This document shows positions 11,293 to 22,724 of a stretch of 64,000 nucleotides of DNA, piece by piece. The notes under the pieces are model-generated. The model was not told where the DNA came from. It made no database searches and saw only the letters and a list, made by a program, of their open reading frames with translations. How positions within the stretch are numbered: position 1 is the stretch's first letter; every line of letters starts with the position of its first letter. The DNA is from Pomphorhynchus laevis (lineage: Eukaryota; Acanthocephala; Palaeacanthocephala; Echinorhynchida; Pomphorhynchidae): NCBI GenBank assembly GCA_012934845.2, contig WNNJ02000546.1:1-64000 (forward strand). Direction: 5' to 3'. The position numbers and the translations under genes are program-made.

Positions 11293-11940
11293 AATTATTG
11301 TTCGGCTTTTCTTTAAAAAAAGTATTTTTTCTCTATATTTTGAATTGCTAAACCTGAAGATTGCCTTTTAATTGATCATTCAATAAAAGAAAGTGCCCGA
11401 AAATAAAATCGTTTGATTTATCATTACAGTGCGGATTATGGATTTCCACAAAAGGACGAGTCGAGCAGACAAATATATAGCTAAACATCGCATAGACTGA
11501 CAATGGTCCCATTCTGAAATCAAATTTATATAAACGAATTTTCACTAACTCTAAAGCTCAATCTGTGCACCAAAACTAATTGCAATGAGCGTGCTTGGAG
11601 GAAAGTGCATAATTTTTTTTTCAGAAATGATACAAATTAAACAAATTAAATCATTAACTGAATTTTCGAAAGATTGAAAATCATTACAGACGAATAAATG
11701 AAAAAAAATGGTTAAAAGCTTTCAAAGTTTTGATCTTTGTGAGTTAAATTGAACACCGAAATATGCATCGGAATTACTTGTAAGTGTATAGGACAGCACA
11801 TTCATGTTTTTTAAGATTTAATTAGATCGATTATATCTAATTATGTTGCAAATTAATTAGTTAATTTATTTAATTTTAATTAATTAATTAATTAAAATTA
11901 AAACTTAATTAATTTTTAATTCTTTTCAGTAGAGCAAATC
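11293..11940. other. 3' flank of MRPS24
   Basis: AT-rich DNA with no convincing gene. A 65-codon minus-strand frame (11348-11545) has no recognisable motif and is treated as chance. Confidence 0.35.
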
Positions 11941-11941
11941 A

Positions 11942-13390
11942 GATCAGATAACTGAGTCTACGTATTTTATACTATTTATAAATTCAAAATAATGATAAAT
12001 AATAAATAATCATATAAGATTTTATACAATTTATATTTATTCATTTTCGCGAGTTTCAATTAATTAACAAATTATTACAATTTATTAATTCATCTACCTA
12101 TTTTATACTATTTATAAATTAAAAATAAAGATAAATAATAAATAATCATAACATTTTATACAATTTTTATTTATTCATTTTCGCGAGTTTCAATTAATTA
12201 ATTATTACAATTAATTAATTCATCTACGTATTTCATACTATTTATTAATTAAAAATAAAGATAAATATTAAATAATTATATAAGATTTTATACAATTTTT
12301 ATTTATTCATTTTCGCGAGTTTAAATTAATTAATTATTACAATTAATTAATTCATCTACATATTTTATACCATTTATAAATTAAAAATAAAGATAAATAA
12401 TAAATAATCATAACATTTTATACAATTTTTATTTATTCATTTTCGCGAGTTTCAATTAATTAATTATTACAATTAATTAATTCATCTACGTATTTCATAC
12501 TATTTATTAATTAAAAATAAAGATAAATATTAAATAATTATATAAGATTTTATACAATTTTTATTTATTCATTTTCGCGAGTTTAAATTAATTAATTATT
12601 ACAATTAATTAATTCATCTACGTATTTTATACTATTTATAAATTCAAAATAATGATAAATAATAAATAATCATATAAGATTTTATACAATTTTTATTTAT
12701 TCATTTTCGCGAGTTTCAATTAATTAATTATTACAATAATTAATTCATCTACGTATTTCATACTATTTATTAATTAAAAATAAAGATAAATATTAAATAA
12801 TTATATAAGACTTTATACAATTTTTATTTATTCATTTTCGCGAGTTTCAATGTTCAAAAGATTATACAATTAATTAATACACATTAAAACACATTTCATT
12901 AATAGAAAGAAAGCACATACCTGATAAATTAGCTGAAAATTAGCTAGTTTTAAATTAGCTAATTTTAAAACTAATCTACTATTTACTTTTTTAATTCCTA
13001 AAAATTAATTCATTTACCTTTAGTTTTTATTTCTATTTGTTTGTTAATTCTTTCAAATTTTATTCTTCATGTAGTTTTCTTTTGCAAAGTTTCTTTTCAC
13101 TTTACTGTCCCATTTACGTTTGAGATAATATTTAACTTGTTATTAAATGATTACCAAAAGAGAACGACAAGTTGAGTTTTTGAAAATTTGATTTTATTCG
13201 CTCCATTAATTTCGTTAGATGACGTTTATTTTAAACTTCAATTTTTTATTTTAACTTGATTTAAATTATAGAAAATCTAAAAACAATTATTAATTTTATT
13301 ATTTAATTATTAAATTTTGATTTAGCATTATTATGTTTTGTTTATTTTATAATTATATTAAATACGTAGACTCAGTTAGCTGATTTGATT
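11942..13390. repeat. M1-like element with an amplified 130-bp tandem array
   Basis: The terminal word of the M1 family, TAACTGAGTCTACGTATTTTA, appears at about 11950, and its inverse (TACGTAGACTCAGTTAGCTGA) at 13363-13383, bracketing the region. From 11950 to about 12860 there are seven 130-bp units (each marked by CATCTACGTATTT and TTTTCGCGAGTTT). They alternate between two types, TTATAAATT...ATAATAAATAATC and TTATTAATT...ATATTAAATAATT, giving a 260-bp higher-order repeat. The units derive from the M1 end itself. Confidence 0.75.
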
Positions 13391-16120
13391 ATAAAAGAAT
13401 GTGAACGAGTTTAAAATATATTTGACTTGAACTCCATTGATTGTTTAACGAATACATTTTCGGCTATTAAGTAAACTGCATTTGATATATAAATATCATT
13501 CTAACAGTCAAAATTGGGAAACCGCAAAAAATATCATCTATTTTTATATCATCAATATAATTAATGATATATTTATTTTGCTATTATTTTTATATAATAT
13601 CGATTTTTATATTATCATTATAATAAATAATATTATTATATTATTAAAGTAAGATTGTGGAGGAATCAAACTTCTGTTTTCAACAGTCACAAATTATGAA
13701 TTTAAATAAAATAAGTATTCTCCTTGGTTGGCTTACCAATTAATCGATTAAGATTTATAAATCTCCTCTGTGGAGAAACCGCAAAATAAATTTTAAATTA
13801 CCCATGATACCTATATGGAAATTATACATGATATCGCTTTCTTTCTAATTTTGCAAATTTCAAGCTTATGTGATTTTACCAGTGAAATGTAATTTTTATT
13901 ACACTCCATGCAGACAATCACTCAATGGAACTCGCAGTAAATAAAGACAAATTTTACTGAATTTTCAAAGCTACAGCGTTCACATTAGAATATGAAAATG
14001 TTCGAGCACACTTTCAAAAATACTAACCATTGAATATAAAGAATTTTTTACAAACTACATCGGTTAGAAAACAAAACACAGCAAGCATATAATAAGGTTA
14101 GAATAAACCTTCTTCATCATTCTCTATATGTGCCGGAGTCTTCTATACATATCACTGCCTCGGATCCCACTGGGCCTGAGGCCGTGATATGATGCCTCGA
14201 CTGAACTCTCACCCCCTGAGAGTCCAGTCGAGGGGGGTTATCGACCACACTTTCAACAATACTAACCATTATGAATATAATGAATCATGGTCCTTAAATA
14301 TACCGATATAATAACTGATTTAATAATGCGCATATTATTTTATGACTGAAATATTAATTTGTTTTTAGCTTATTTTTACAGCAAAACAAACGAGACATTA
14401 TTTTGCGTTGTTGAATATAATAAATGGATGATGACTTTGAACATTTAAAAACTGAGTACGCGGGGCATCGTCACTCACCTATTAGATGCTATCTGGATCA
14501 ATCTAAAGTATTGCAATTTGTACAAACATGATTATTACGAGCACAACGACAATTCCTGCACTTGACGGCTGGACCGTTACATGTGCATCATACTGCAGCT
14601 GAGGATGGTTTTTTCTATTGTCTTGTTGAGTCTTTGCTTAATCCTATCGTATATTAAATGCCTTTTGTAGTCACTTTAATGTATTTCAGTAACGACTGTA
14701 TTTTCAAATAGTTGTCGCTCTCTAATTAAAGTCGTTTGCTAACGAATCGAGCTGATCAGAAATCACTTATATATATTTCGAGTCAGTCTTTTATATAATA
14801 AGTTTTAATAAATTTTATAATTTATAATTAATAAATAGCGTTCTTTATTAATAATTAATAATAGTTTTTCTTAATTTAAATTTAATAAATTAAAATTAAT
14901 TGAAAAAAAAACAATTAACTTGATAAAAATCAATTATATTATCATAAATTCTTAATTTTAGTTTCATCAACTATTTCTTACTTTATAATAATTTGTATTA
15001 AATAATTAGAGTAAATGATTAACATTGTCATTAGTTATATAAAGTATAATAAAGTATTATATATAAGAATACAGTGATATTCTTAAAGTTTTTAAAGTTT
15101 ATAAAAATAAACTTTAAAAACGGAACAAAATGTGATAAAATATTTAAATCGATTGCGGAAAATTAAAAGTTAATTTGCGTGTGAACTATTTTATGAATAG
15201 ACGGTAAATTATGCCGTTTATTATTCGTTTGTGTAGATATAATGGATTTGGTAGCGATATTATTTATTAATTTGTAAATTACTCATAGCAATTTATAAGT
15301 AACTGCGTTCACTGTGGTTTGAGCACACAGAAGACAAACGAATTATCTTTGAAAATAAATAACCGATAACTATAATAAATGTAAACGTTGGCTTTAATAG
15401 CTGTAAATATTGATATTTTCAGCTTATGCTATCACCAAGGCTACAGGTAATAAGTTTGTAGAGAATGGAAAAATAAAAGCTAAATAAATTCAATGCAAAT
15501 ACTTAAAATCAGAAAAAATAGTATTATTGATCATGTATATATGATGGAAAATTCCACCAGATTTTCCAATAATACGGTACGATTCCTGCACCTATTCTTT
15601 TCCGATTTAGATATACACAATCAGCAATCATTAAATGGTCAGTTTATATATGATTTTTACAGTTGTACGTAGATATTCTTCAAGTATTTACGAACATCGA
15701 ATCATTTCGATTTGAGATTACATCTCGCTGAACTGAGAAACCCGCATAAAACGGGATTTCTTTGATGTTAAATGATTACAATCATAAATCATCGAAATAT
15801 TTTAATGATGACTCATCAAACTATTAAATAAATTAGTGCATAAAAATTTCCAATTTAAAATTTAATTTACAAAGGCTATTCTATAAAATAAATCGTCATA
15901 TTTATATGATATATTTATTTGATTTATATTTTATCTACACAATAGATTTAATATCAGTTTATTATATTTAATATTAGCTTATTTATTATAGGCTTATTTT
16001 ATTAATATAAACATATTAATATTATAATGCAAACCGGTTTAATATAATATATTAAACCGGTTTTTATAATATAAATAATATAAATATATTATTTGTATTA
16101 ATATAATATAATATAAACCG
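13391..16120. other. AT-rich intergenic DNA
   Basis: No gene was supported. A short frame from ATG at 14424 could be a first exon but has no homology. A strong GC-rich hairpin sits at 14195-14233 (listed separately). The rest is AT-rich, with several simple-sequence runs between 14780 and 15110. Confidence 0.4.
14195..14233. repeat. Strong GC-rich hairpin
   Basis: CCTCGACTG and ACTCTCA pair with TGAGAGT and CAGTCGAGG around a 5-C loop: 16 bp with one mismatch, in otherwise AT-rich DNA. It could be a structured RNA or a transposon remnant. It does not behave like a known terminator class. Confidence 0.5.
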
Positions 16121-16860
16121 GTTTGCGCTCATTTCAAATTGCAGCATCCATGATGTAAAACTCGTTACCGCCATGCTAACAAGTTTAATAACTTGCATGT
16201 AGAATGTAAGGTCTTGCTATTTATCTTTTCTTTCTGAACTATCGTATTGTTATGCCTAGTGTTTTCCCATTGCCTATTTTAATTAATATTTACGGTTTTG
16301 TGGACTTGTTAGCAGTTCATTCGCATTTGCCACCCATAAAGCTCATCTATTTCTTTCTCACTCTAAGTAATTATGCAGTCATTGCTACAATTGGAATTTC
16401 TTATGCAACACAAGTTGCTTCAATCTTATATTTATAAGCTAACATCAGTACACCGCATTTCAGTATTGGTAGACCTTATCAGCTACTGATCCAATATCTA
16501 CGTTTCGCGTTTCGGTCTTTATAATGTCGGCTGACGATCACTCGACTCGTCTGCTTTTATTGACAATTAGATTTAATGAAAGATTTGTTACAATTGAACA
16601 ATTATACAAGACCTTTTTATTACATTTTGCAAATTTAATTGAAATCATTTGTGATTTCAAATTAAATTAGTGTTAATCGAAGAAGGTTCTACTTTCAATT
16701 TGAAAGCTCGTCCTAATTTTTTCAATCAATTATTATCAAATTACTCATCTGTAGTTTGCTTCCTAATTATAAGTTGATATACATGTGTAGTTATTTGTTA
16801 TCATTGAAATGTTTGATGACTATTTTTATCCTGCACGCTACTGTAATCCTATCTAAGTTA
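16120..16860 (-). repeat. Hammerhead-bearing repeat (family H2), copy E
   Basis: This is an inverted near-copy of about 61330-62035, ending in AAACCGGTTTGCGC on the left. It contains a hammerhead-like segment at 16443-16488 (-). A second copy (F) follows in the same orientation about 415 bp on, so the two form a tandem pair. Confidence 0.75.
16443..16488 (-). ncRNA. Hammerhead ribozyme relic (H2 copy E)
   Basis: On the minus strand: CAGTAG, CTGATAA, stem-loop II GGT...ACT, GAA, stem III, GTA, CTGATG. The core has A in place of the essential G8 (CUGAUGA expected), so it should not cleave. Stem I has one mismatch. Confidence 0.6.
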
Positions 16861-17195
16861 ACAGCAGTACGTTACATTTCAGTATTGGTAGACCTTATCA
16901 GCTACTGATCCAATACATACGTTTCACATTTCGGTGCTTTTAATGTTGGCTAACGAACATTTGAATCGTCTGTTTTATTGGCAGTTAGATTTAATGAAAG
17001 ACTTCCATCTTACATTTTGCAAATTTAATTAAAATCATTTCTAATTTCAAATTAAATCAGCGTTGGTAGGGGGAGGATCTACCTTCAATTTGAAAACCTA
17101 CCTATATTTGCAATTAATTTCTATTAACAAACTAGTCATCGATGGTTCGCTTCATAATTTTAAGTTAATTTAATTGTGCAGTCATCAAAAATTTT
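16861..17195 (-). repeat. Family H2, copy F (truncated)
   Basis: A direct repeat of copy E, diverged and shortened after the CAAATTTAATT block. It carries the second minus-strand hammerhead segment at 16862-16907. Confidence 0.65.
16862..16907 (-). ncRNA. Hammerhead ribozyme relic (H2 copy F)
   Basis: Minus strand: CAGTAG / CTGCTG stem I fully paired (one G-U), GGT/ACT stem II, GAA, a stem III hairpin, GTA cleavage triplet. The core again reads CTGATAA, so G8 is lost, as in copy E. The shared change suggests E and F come from one dead parent. Confidence 0.6.
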
Positions 17196-17199
17196 AATT

Positions 17200-17570
17200 G
17201 TAACAGATCTTTCATTAAATCTAATTGTCAGTAAAGCAGGTGAGTCGAGTTACAGTCAGCCAAGATTAAAAGAACCGAAACGTGAAATGTAAGTATTGGA
17301 TGAGGTCTACCAATACTGAAATGTAGCGTTGAAATTTTGCTAATTTCAATTAAATTAGCAAAATGTAATAAAAAGGTCTTGTATAATTGTTCAATTGTAA
17401 CAAATCTTTCATTAAATCTAATTGTCAATAAAAGCAGACCAGTCGAGTGATCGTCAGCCAGAATAAAAATGATCGAAACATTAAATGTAGGTATTGGATC
17501 AGTAGCTGATGAAGTTAACCAATACTGAAATGTAGCGTACTGGTGTTGGCTTATCGATAGAATTTAAAGC
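17200..17570 (+). repeat. Family H2, copies D and C (opposite orientation)
   Basis: Two H2 segments in plus orientation. D (17262-17345) lacks the stretch holding CAGTAGCTGA. C (17440-17560) keeps the complete hammerhead core. With E and F they make a head-to-head inverted cluster. Confidence 0.65.
17500..17545 (+). ncRNA. Hammerhead ribozyme, compact type I (H2 copy C)
   Basis: All core positions are present: stem I 5' strand CAGTAG (17500-17505), CTGATGA (17506-17512), stem II AGT/ACT closing an 8-nt loop (17513-17526), GAA (17527-17529), stem III ATG/CGT with loop TAG (17530-17538), cleavage base A (17539), stem I 3' strand CTGGTG (17540-17545). Stem I has one mismatch; copies B and F have CTGCTG, which pairs fully. 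Predicted cleavage follows 17539. An overlapping ATCAG/CTGAT hairpin competes with stem I. This is the best-preserved of five H2 copies. Confidence 0.7.
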
Positions 17571-19203
17571 AATGTAAGTTTCATCAAAAATTTCAATTGT
17601 AACAATGGCTATGTAATTATATTAACTTAAAGAACTTTCGAAAATGTTGATATAAAATATAATTATAATATAAATACAATAATATATAATACTATTGTAT
17701 TTTGTGTCAAATGAATGGAAAATTTGATTGTTAACTTTGATTGCACGCCAAAACTACAATAAAGTTAATTAGAAGGTAATGCTTAGAATAACTGTCTTAT
17801 TGAAACGGACTTCATTCTTGTTCAATTATAATTTATCAAAATTATAATCAGTTATAATTCAAAACTAAATCTTTCTTATTATCAGATTAAAATCAGAATA
17901 TCCAAATACTATATAAAAGACAAAATCTAAAATACAAATGATAGTTTACAAATAAGAATATCCAAATATTCTCTTTTGATCAATTTCGTGTGTAACATGT
18001 ATGTCTAATTTGCTCAAAGATTATTTTAAATAGTTGCTAAAGAAATATAGGTGCCCGTATACAGTTGCGATATATGGGCAGTTATCACATTGACTAGACG
18101 AGGAATGGGATCTATTTAAGGAGTTAATAATCAATGAATCTATGATAGATTTTCCCATTTGGGGTAAAATAAGGTTTTGCTTAAATCAAAAGATAATTTA
18201 TAGTTACGAAAATTTATAATTTCATTATTTAAAGCTCACATTATTACTATTTTCTAAAAATTAAACTATTCTAGAATTTTAATTATATAGTTTATATATG
18301 CATATTAAAACATTTTCTACTGAGAAAGAATCCATTAACTACTTTTAAGCAATTCAGGCTACTTAGACAAAGAGGTTTAATCTGGCGTTACTGTCGCCTT
18401 TGTATTTAACTGTAATATAACGTATGTACAAATGTATTTTTCCTTATGCTATTATTAACCCATCAACACTGTTCTTAGGATAACAGGATTAAAATGTCGA
18501 AAATGCGGTTATTACTTTAATTCATTACATAATTTTCATTTATATATGCATATTTAAAAACTTGTGCTTAGAAGGAATTTACATAAAGGGTATTGGCTAA
18601 TTGGAGAAAAATTCTACTGCACTTAAACAATCTCAAAATACTTTAACACCGTTTAATTTGGTAACACTGTTCGGAATAAATAAGGGGCAAAAACAGAAAA
18701 TTACTTAAATTATATTTGGATATAAAATTTGAAAAAGTATATGATTTAAAAGTTTGACAATATAATAAGTTTTACTATTTCATTAATAAAACAATAATTA
18801 ATAGTAATAAAGTAGAACATGGTATAATGACTTTATAATTAATAATTATAATTCTATTATATAAAATTTAAATTTCATAAGAAAAATAATTCACTATTAA
18901 CTATTTAAAAAGTACTACGTCATAATTACGTCATATGATTATCATTAAAATTATTTAAAGTATTGTAAATAAAATATTAATATCATAACGTATATACATG
19001 TACATTGTTTATATACATAAGCAAATACAACAATTCGTCAACATAGCCGAACTCTATAAAACGATTGAGCGTCAAATTTAAATAAATTTTGCTTTCAGAA
19101 GAAAATAACTGGACGTTGGATAAATATTTTTAGAACATTGAGACAAACAGCAGATACATCAAAACAATTTTCACATGGTGTCTGTTTATAAAAATAACTA
19201 CTT
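17571..19203. other. Intergenic DNA downstream of RNPS1
   Basis: AT-rich and without coding frames. It should contain the 3' UTR of RNPS1 (minus strand) near 18.9-19.2 kb. No repeat family from elsewhere in the window was recognised. Confidence 0.4.
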
Positions 19204-20064
19204 TTAATAACTCCTTGTTGACGAGCGGGAGAATCGTCTCTTACGACTTGCTTGGGTGATTGCAGGGCTTATTGGGCGTCTATGTCGATCCATTTGAGAC
19301 CATTTGTTATTGTTGTTAAAGTTATGCCTACCAGGTAGTCCGGATGGCCCTCCTCCGCAATGATTAGGTGGTGATCGTCGAGATTCCATAGTAACCGCTG
19401 GTAATATAAGAGCCACTGTGATTGTTTGACCATCAATCATTCCGTCGTTCATAAATTTAAAAGCCATTTCTGCCTGCTTAGAGTATTGGTATTGTACATA
19501 CGCATAACCTCTGTTCAAATGCTGATGTATACGGTCCATGGGCATATCTACACTTTTCACCGTCCCATACGTGGAAAATATTTCCTTTACATGATCTTTT
19601 GTAATATTTCGAGTCAATTTCCCTACATGAATCTTTTTAGGCGCTCCAGGTTTATCATCGACGCTAGCAGCTCGCTTTTTATGCTTCCGTCTCTTTACTG
19701 CGGGTGAACTGCTTGAACTGCTTGTTACTGAGCTGCTTTCATCCTCACTTGTAGAGCTAGAAGATTTGCTCTCAGCAGATGATCGTGATGAGTTGCTCGA
19801 GCTGTCGTCATCCGAAGACGATGAATCGTTACTAGACGATGAACCACTGCTGTTGCTTGAACTGTCATCACTTGCACTGCTACCTTCGCCGGATGAAGCC
19901 GCTGATGAGGATTCAGCGTTCGATTCATTAACTGTCTGTTTTGACTTTTTCTTACTTTTATCCGATTTAACAGTTGCCGCTGGAGTCGTCGTATCTTTTT
20001 CAGAATTTTCTTTCGCAGACTTATCCTTATCCTTAGCTACTTCACGATCAGAATGATTTGTCAT
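19204..20064 (-). CDS. RNPS1: RNPS1 (RNA-binding protein with serine-rich domain 1)
   Basis: 286 aa, uninterrupted. It is a nuclear splicing regulator, peripheral exon-junction-complex component and part of the ASAP complex with acinus and SAP18. The order of domains is diagnostic: lysine/acid-rich N-terminus (1-45), a long serine-rich tract with acidic residues (50-120), a basic KRRKHKKR patch (124-131), one RRM at about 143-222 with RNP2 IHVGKL (145-150) and RNP1 RGYAYVQY (185-192), then an RS/Pro-rich tail ending RKRRFSRSSTRSY. The RRM contains the family signature ITKDHVKEIFSTYGTVKSVD. Length is close to vertebrate RNPS1 (about 305 aa), with a shorter C-terminal RS/P region. The whole reading frame lies in one exon. 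The ATG at 20064 has an upstream in-frame stop close by, so it is the likely start. Confidence 0.92.
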   Translation of the reverse strand: MTNHSDREVAKDKDKSAKENSEKDTTTPAATVKSDKSKKKSKQTVNESNAESSSAASSGEGSSASDDSSSNSSGSSSSNDSSSSDDDSSSNSSRSSAESKSSSSTSEDESSSVTSSSSSSPAVKRRKHKKRAASVDDKPGAPKKIHVGKLTRNITKDHVKEIFSTYGTVKSVDMPMDRIHQHLNRGYAYVQYQYSKQAEMAFKFMNDGMIDGQTITVALILPAVTMESRRSPPNHCGGGPSGLPGRHNFNNNNKWSQMDRHRRPISPAITQASRKRRFSRSSTRSY

Positions 20065-21700
20065 CTATAATAAAATTCGTTTCAAAAATATTTTACAATG
20101 TCTTGCATCGTCAGACAATAGGCACAAATTCCTTACTTAAAAAGCTGCAAAATTAAACAAATTAATTAAAAATGGACAATAAATTAAATATCACAATTAA
20201 ATTATATTGAGAATAATTTATTATATCAAAATAAATTTGTTACTAATTAATTTTTTATTTTAATTTCGTATTTGTTGATAAATAAACATAAGTAAAACGG
20301 TTGCCCGCTAGTGGTCAAATAGAAAATTGTCCTCGAAAGACAAACTCATTAATAACACGTATTTGGGAATTAAACTGTGTGTAGCAAACAGTACCATCAT
20401 CATTTGCTGCCTTAGTATTCTGATGTTCTCGCTGTACAACAGATTGCTACGTACAGTCGATTTTGTAGCGATCCACCGCAACACTCAGCTTAAGATTCAA
20501 TTGATCATAACGTCGATAATATAATCGGATGAAACGTTCATGTTCTACTTCCGCTATTGTTTTACTATATTTGGCGTACTTACGGCGTTGATGATCACGT
20601 TACAATTCTTAGGTTTCTTGTTAGTGTAAGACGGTGCTAAATGATTGTACACAGAAATATCCAAAAAGGATCGCACCATGCTTTCACAAAACAATCCCTT
20701 GCATGAAATATCAGAACAAGATTGATCATCTTTACAAGTCGTTACTGTTCGAAACGTAATGTTTTTGGGTATTTCTTGTAATTAAGGTTCAATCGATACG
20801 TCGTAACACAGTGTTTAGATTTTTGAAATTAAATCGCATATGATGTTATGTCTTATGCTCGTTACTAATTAATTAGTTATTAATAATGAATTTATTATTA
20901 ATAAATTAATAAATTAGCTTAACATTCTTATAAAAAGTGCGTGTTTTTTAAATTATTAATAAAAAATAAAATATTATTAAACTTTATTAATATCAAAGTA
21001 AAAATATTATAGTTGGAATTCAACAATATTTAAGAAAGGTTTGGCATAATCAAAGTATATTGTAAAAGAAGACATCAAGGATACAACAGACCTCAAGTGA
21101 GCTCTAAACTTAGAGGAGTCTAATGTAGACGAGTAATTCGCCGCACATACTAAAATTTCTGAATTGTTAAATTGGTTTCACCCGCATTCAAACGTGATCT
21201 GAGTTCTTTTCTAGCTTCACTAAGCCTTTGTCGCTTTTCGATATTTAGATATTTTACAAGTTAAACACTTGACCTTTTCAATCGGAAAGATTTTTTTAAA
21301 TGGTTTGTGTAAATAAAAAGTGTTATAAAACGGGTTTATTTTAAAAAAATATTTTACTCACCAACAGTCATATTCACTGACAACGAATATAATCATTCAT
21401 TTAAGGAGTGGATACATATTGTACCAATTCGCACATTATCATCTTGATGATATTTATCAAGTTCCTTTGATTTAGTCGACGATATATCAACTAAATTTTA
21501 ATTAATTGTTAAAGTACAAAGGTAAAAATAAACTACATTTATTATAGCGACAACAAGACAACGCATATATACAGCTTTTTCAATTTTTAATAAAGCGTGA
21601 TTGCTGATCATTCAATGATAGTCCAAAATTAAAAATCGAAATAATTTTAACAGCTAAATAGCGAAGATTTGTTGAATTCAAACAATGTAAAATGTAATAG
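20065..21700. other. Intergenic DNA between RNPS1 and the EF-hand gene
   Basis: AT-rich, with no supported gene. It presumably contains the RNPS1 promoter just above 20064, but no core promoter word can be assigned. Confidence 0.35.
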
Positions 21701-21759
21701 CGAGAAAACTATTCATACTGAAAGACAGGAACACTCCTGTCATGAACTAATTCCAGCAT

Positions 21760-22070
21760 TTATGCTGCGTTTCCGTTCTTCAACTCACCACGTGAAATGC
21801 GTGGCGGCTCGAGGATCACTTGTTGCCAAGATCATCATTCTTTCGATTATTCGCAAGAATGTAGCGGTGCTTGGCCCGACAATGCCAAGAGTCCCGATTG
21901 CCAGCGGATGGAAGGTGTAAAGGGATGAGTTCAGACACTCATATTTCGCCTGCTTTCGCACCTCCGCCATTTTAGTCACTTTACCGGCTCCTGAGGCTGC
22001 AAAATAAAGATTACCAGCGGAAGGCGTAGAATTAACGATTGACAATAAATAAACGATTGACAAAAATACA
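21760..22070 (-). mobile_element. Fragment of the RT-nuclease retroelement
   Basis: The minus-strand frame AEVRKQAKYECL, then FHPLAIGTLGIVGPS and FLRIIERMMILATSDPRA, matches the C-terminal block of the 3170-3628 fragment (AERRKRTKYSDL, FVPIAVESLGALG, FLKSLEKKI, SDLRSG). Only this terminal domain is left. Confidence 0.6.
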
Positions 22071-22313
22071 ACGTGAACCTATTATCATATGCTGTAATTG
22101 TGGAAGATAAAGCCGGCGTTTGATATCTTTTAATGTCGTCATGAAAATACTATATCATAAATTTTATAACCAATCAGCAGTTTGATATTTAAATATTTTC
22201 ACTTAATAAATGTTATTAAATCATTAATAAAACATGTCCAAAATAACAAAAAAATTGAAATGTTAAAAATTGAAAGATGAAATGTTAAAAATTTAATTAT
22301 TTTAGACCTACAG

Positions 22314-22454
22314 TTCGAGTGCGTGATGAAAAACTTTACATTTATGTCAAAATCTCAGATTAGAACAATGTTTTTACGATTTGATACGGACAAGTCAGAG
22401 AGCATTGACTTTGAAGAATTTTTGCTTATAATTGGATTACTGGTGGCTTGCAGG
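22314..22454 (+). CDS. EF-hand protein, exon with one EF-hand
   Basis: 47 complete codons between CAG (22311-22313) and a GTACGA donor at 22455; both ends are phase 0. It encodes MSKSQIRTMFLRF followed by a canonical 12-residue EF loop, DTDKSESIDFEE, with acidic or hydroxyl side chains at 1, 3, 5 and 9 and Glu at 12, then FLLIIGLLVACR. This is a calcium-binding EF-hand with its two helices. An alternative acceptor lies 8 bases upstream (22305). The gene is not identified. Its probable next exon is at 38128, beyond a 15.7-kb intron. Earlier exons were not found. Confidence 0.65.
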
Positions 22455-22724
22455 GTACGAAAAATATCGATAATTTAACATTATTTATCATATAATATTC
22501 ATTTTACACACGTTAAAATTACTAAGAGCTACGTTCAAAATCCATAAATAACAAATTCGAAATACAAAATTTTGATCGTACATAGTCATATATTCAAGAT
22601 TATTCTATTATTATATTATTTTGAACTCTTAATTCTATAATATCAATATTTTGATTAATTCTATCAATAATAATTAATTATCAATAATAATTAATAATAA
22701 TTAATTCCATCAATATTTTGTCAA

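Noticed and set aside
14424-14520. Possible first exon MDDDFEHLKTEYAGHRHSPI with a GTATTG donor
   Set aside because: About 30 codons with no homology and no recognisable partner exon; it could be chance.
17228-17428. Short minus-strand frames in the H2 repeats, also 61469-61675 and 61946-62192
   Set aside because: They follow repeat copies and contain the ribozyme region antisense; not coding.
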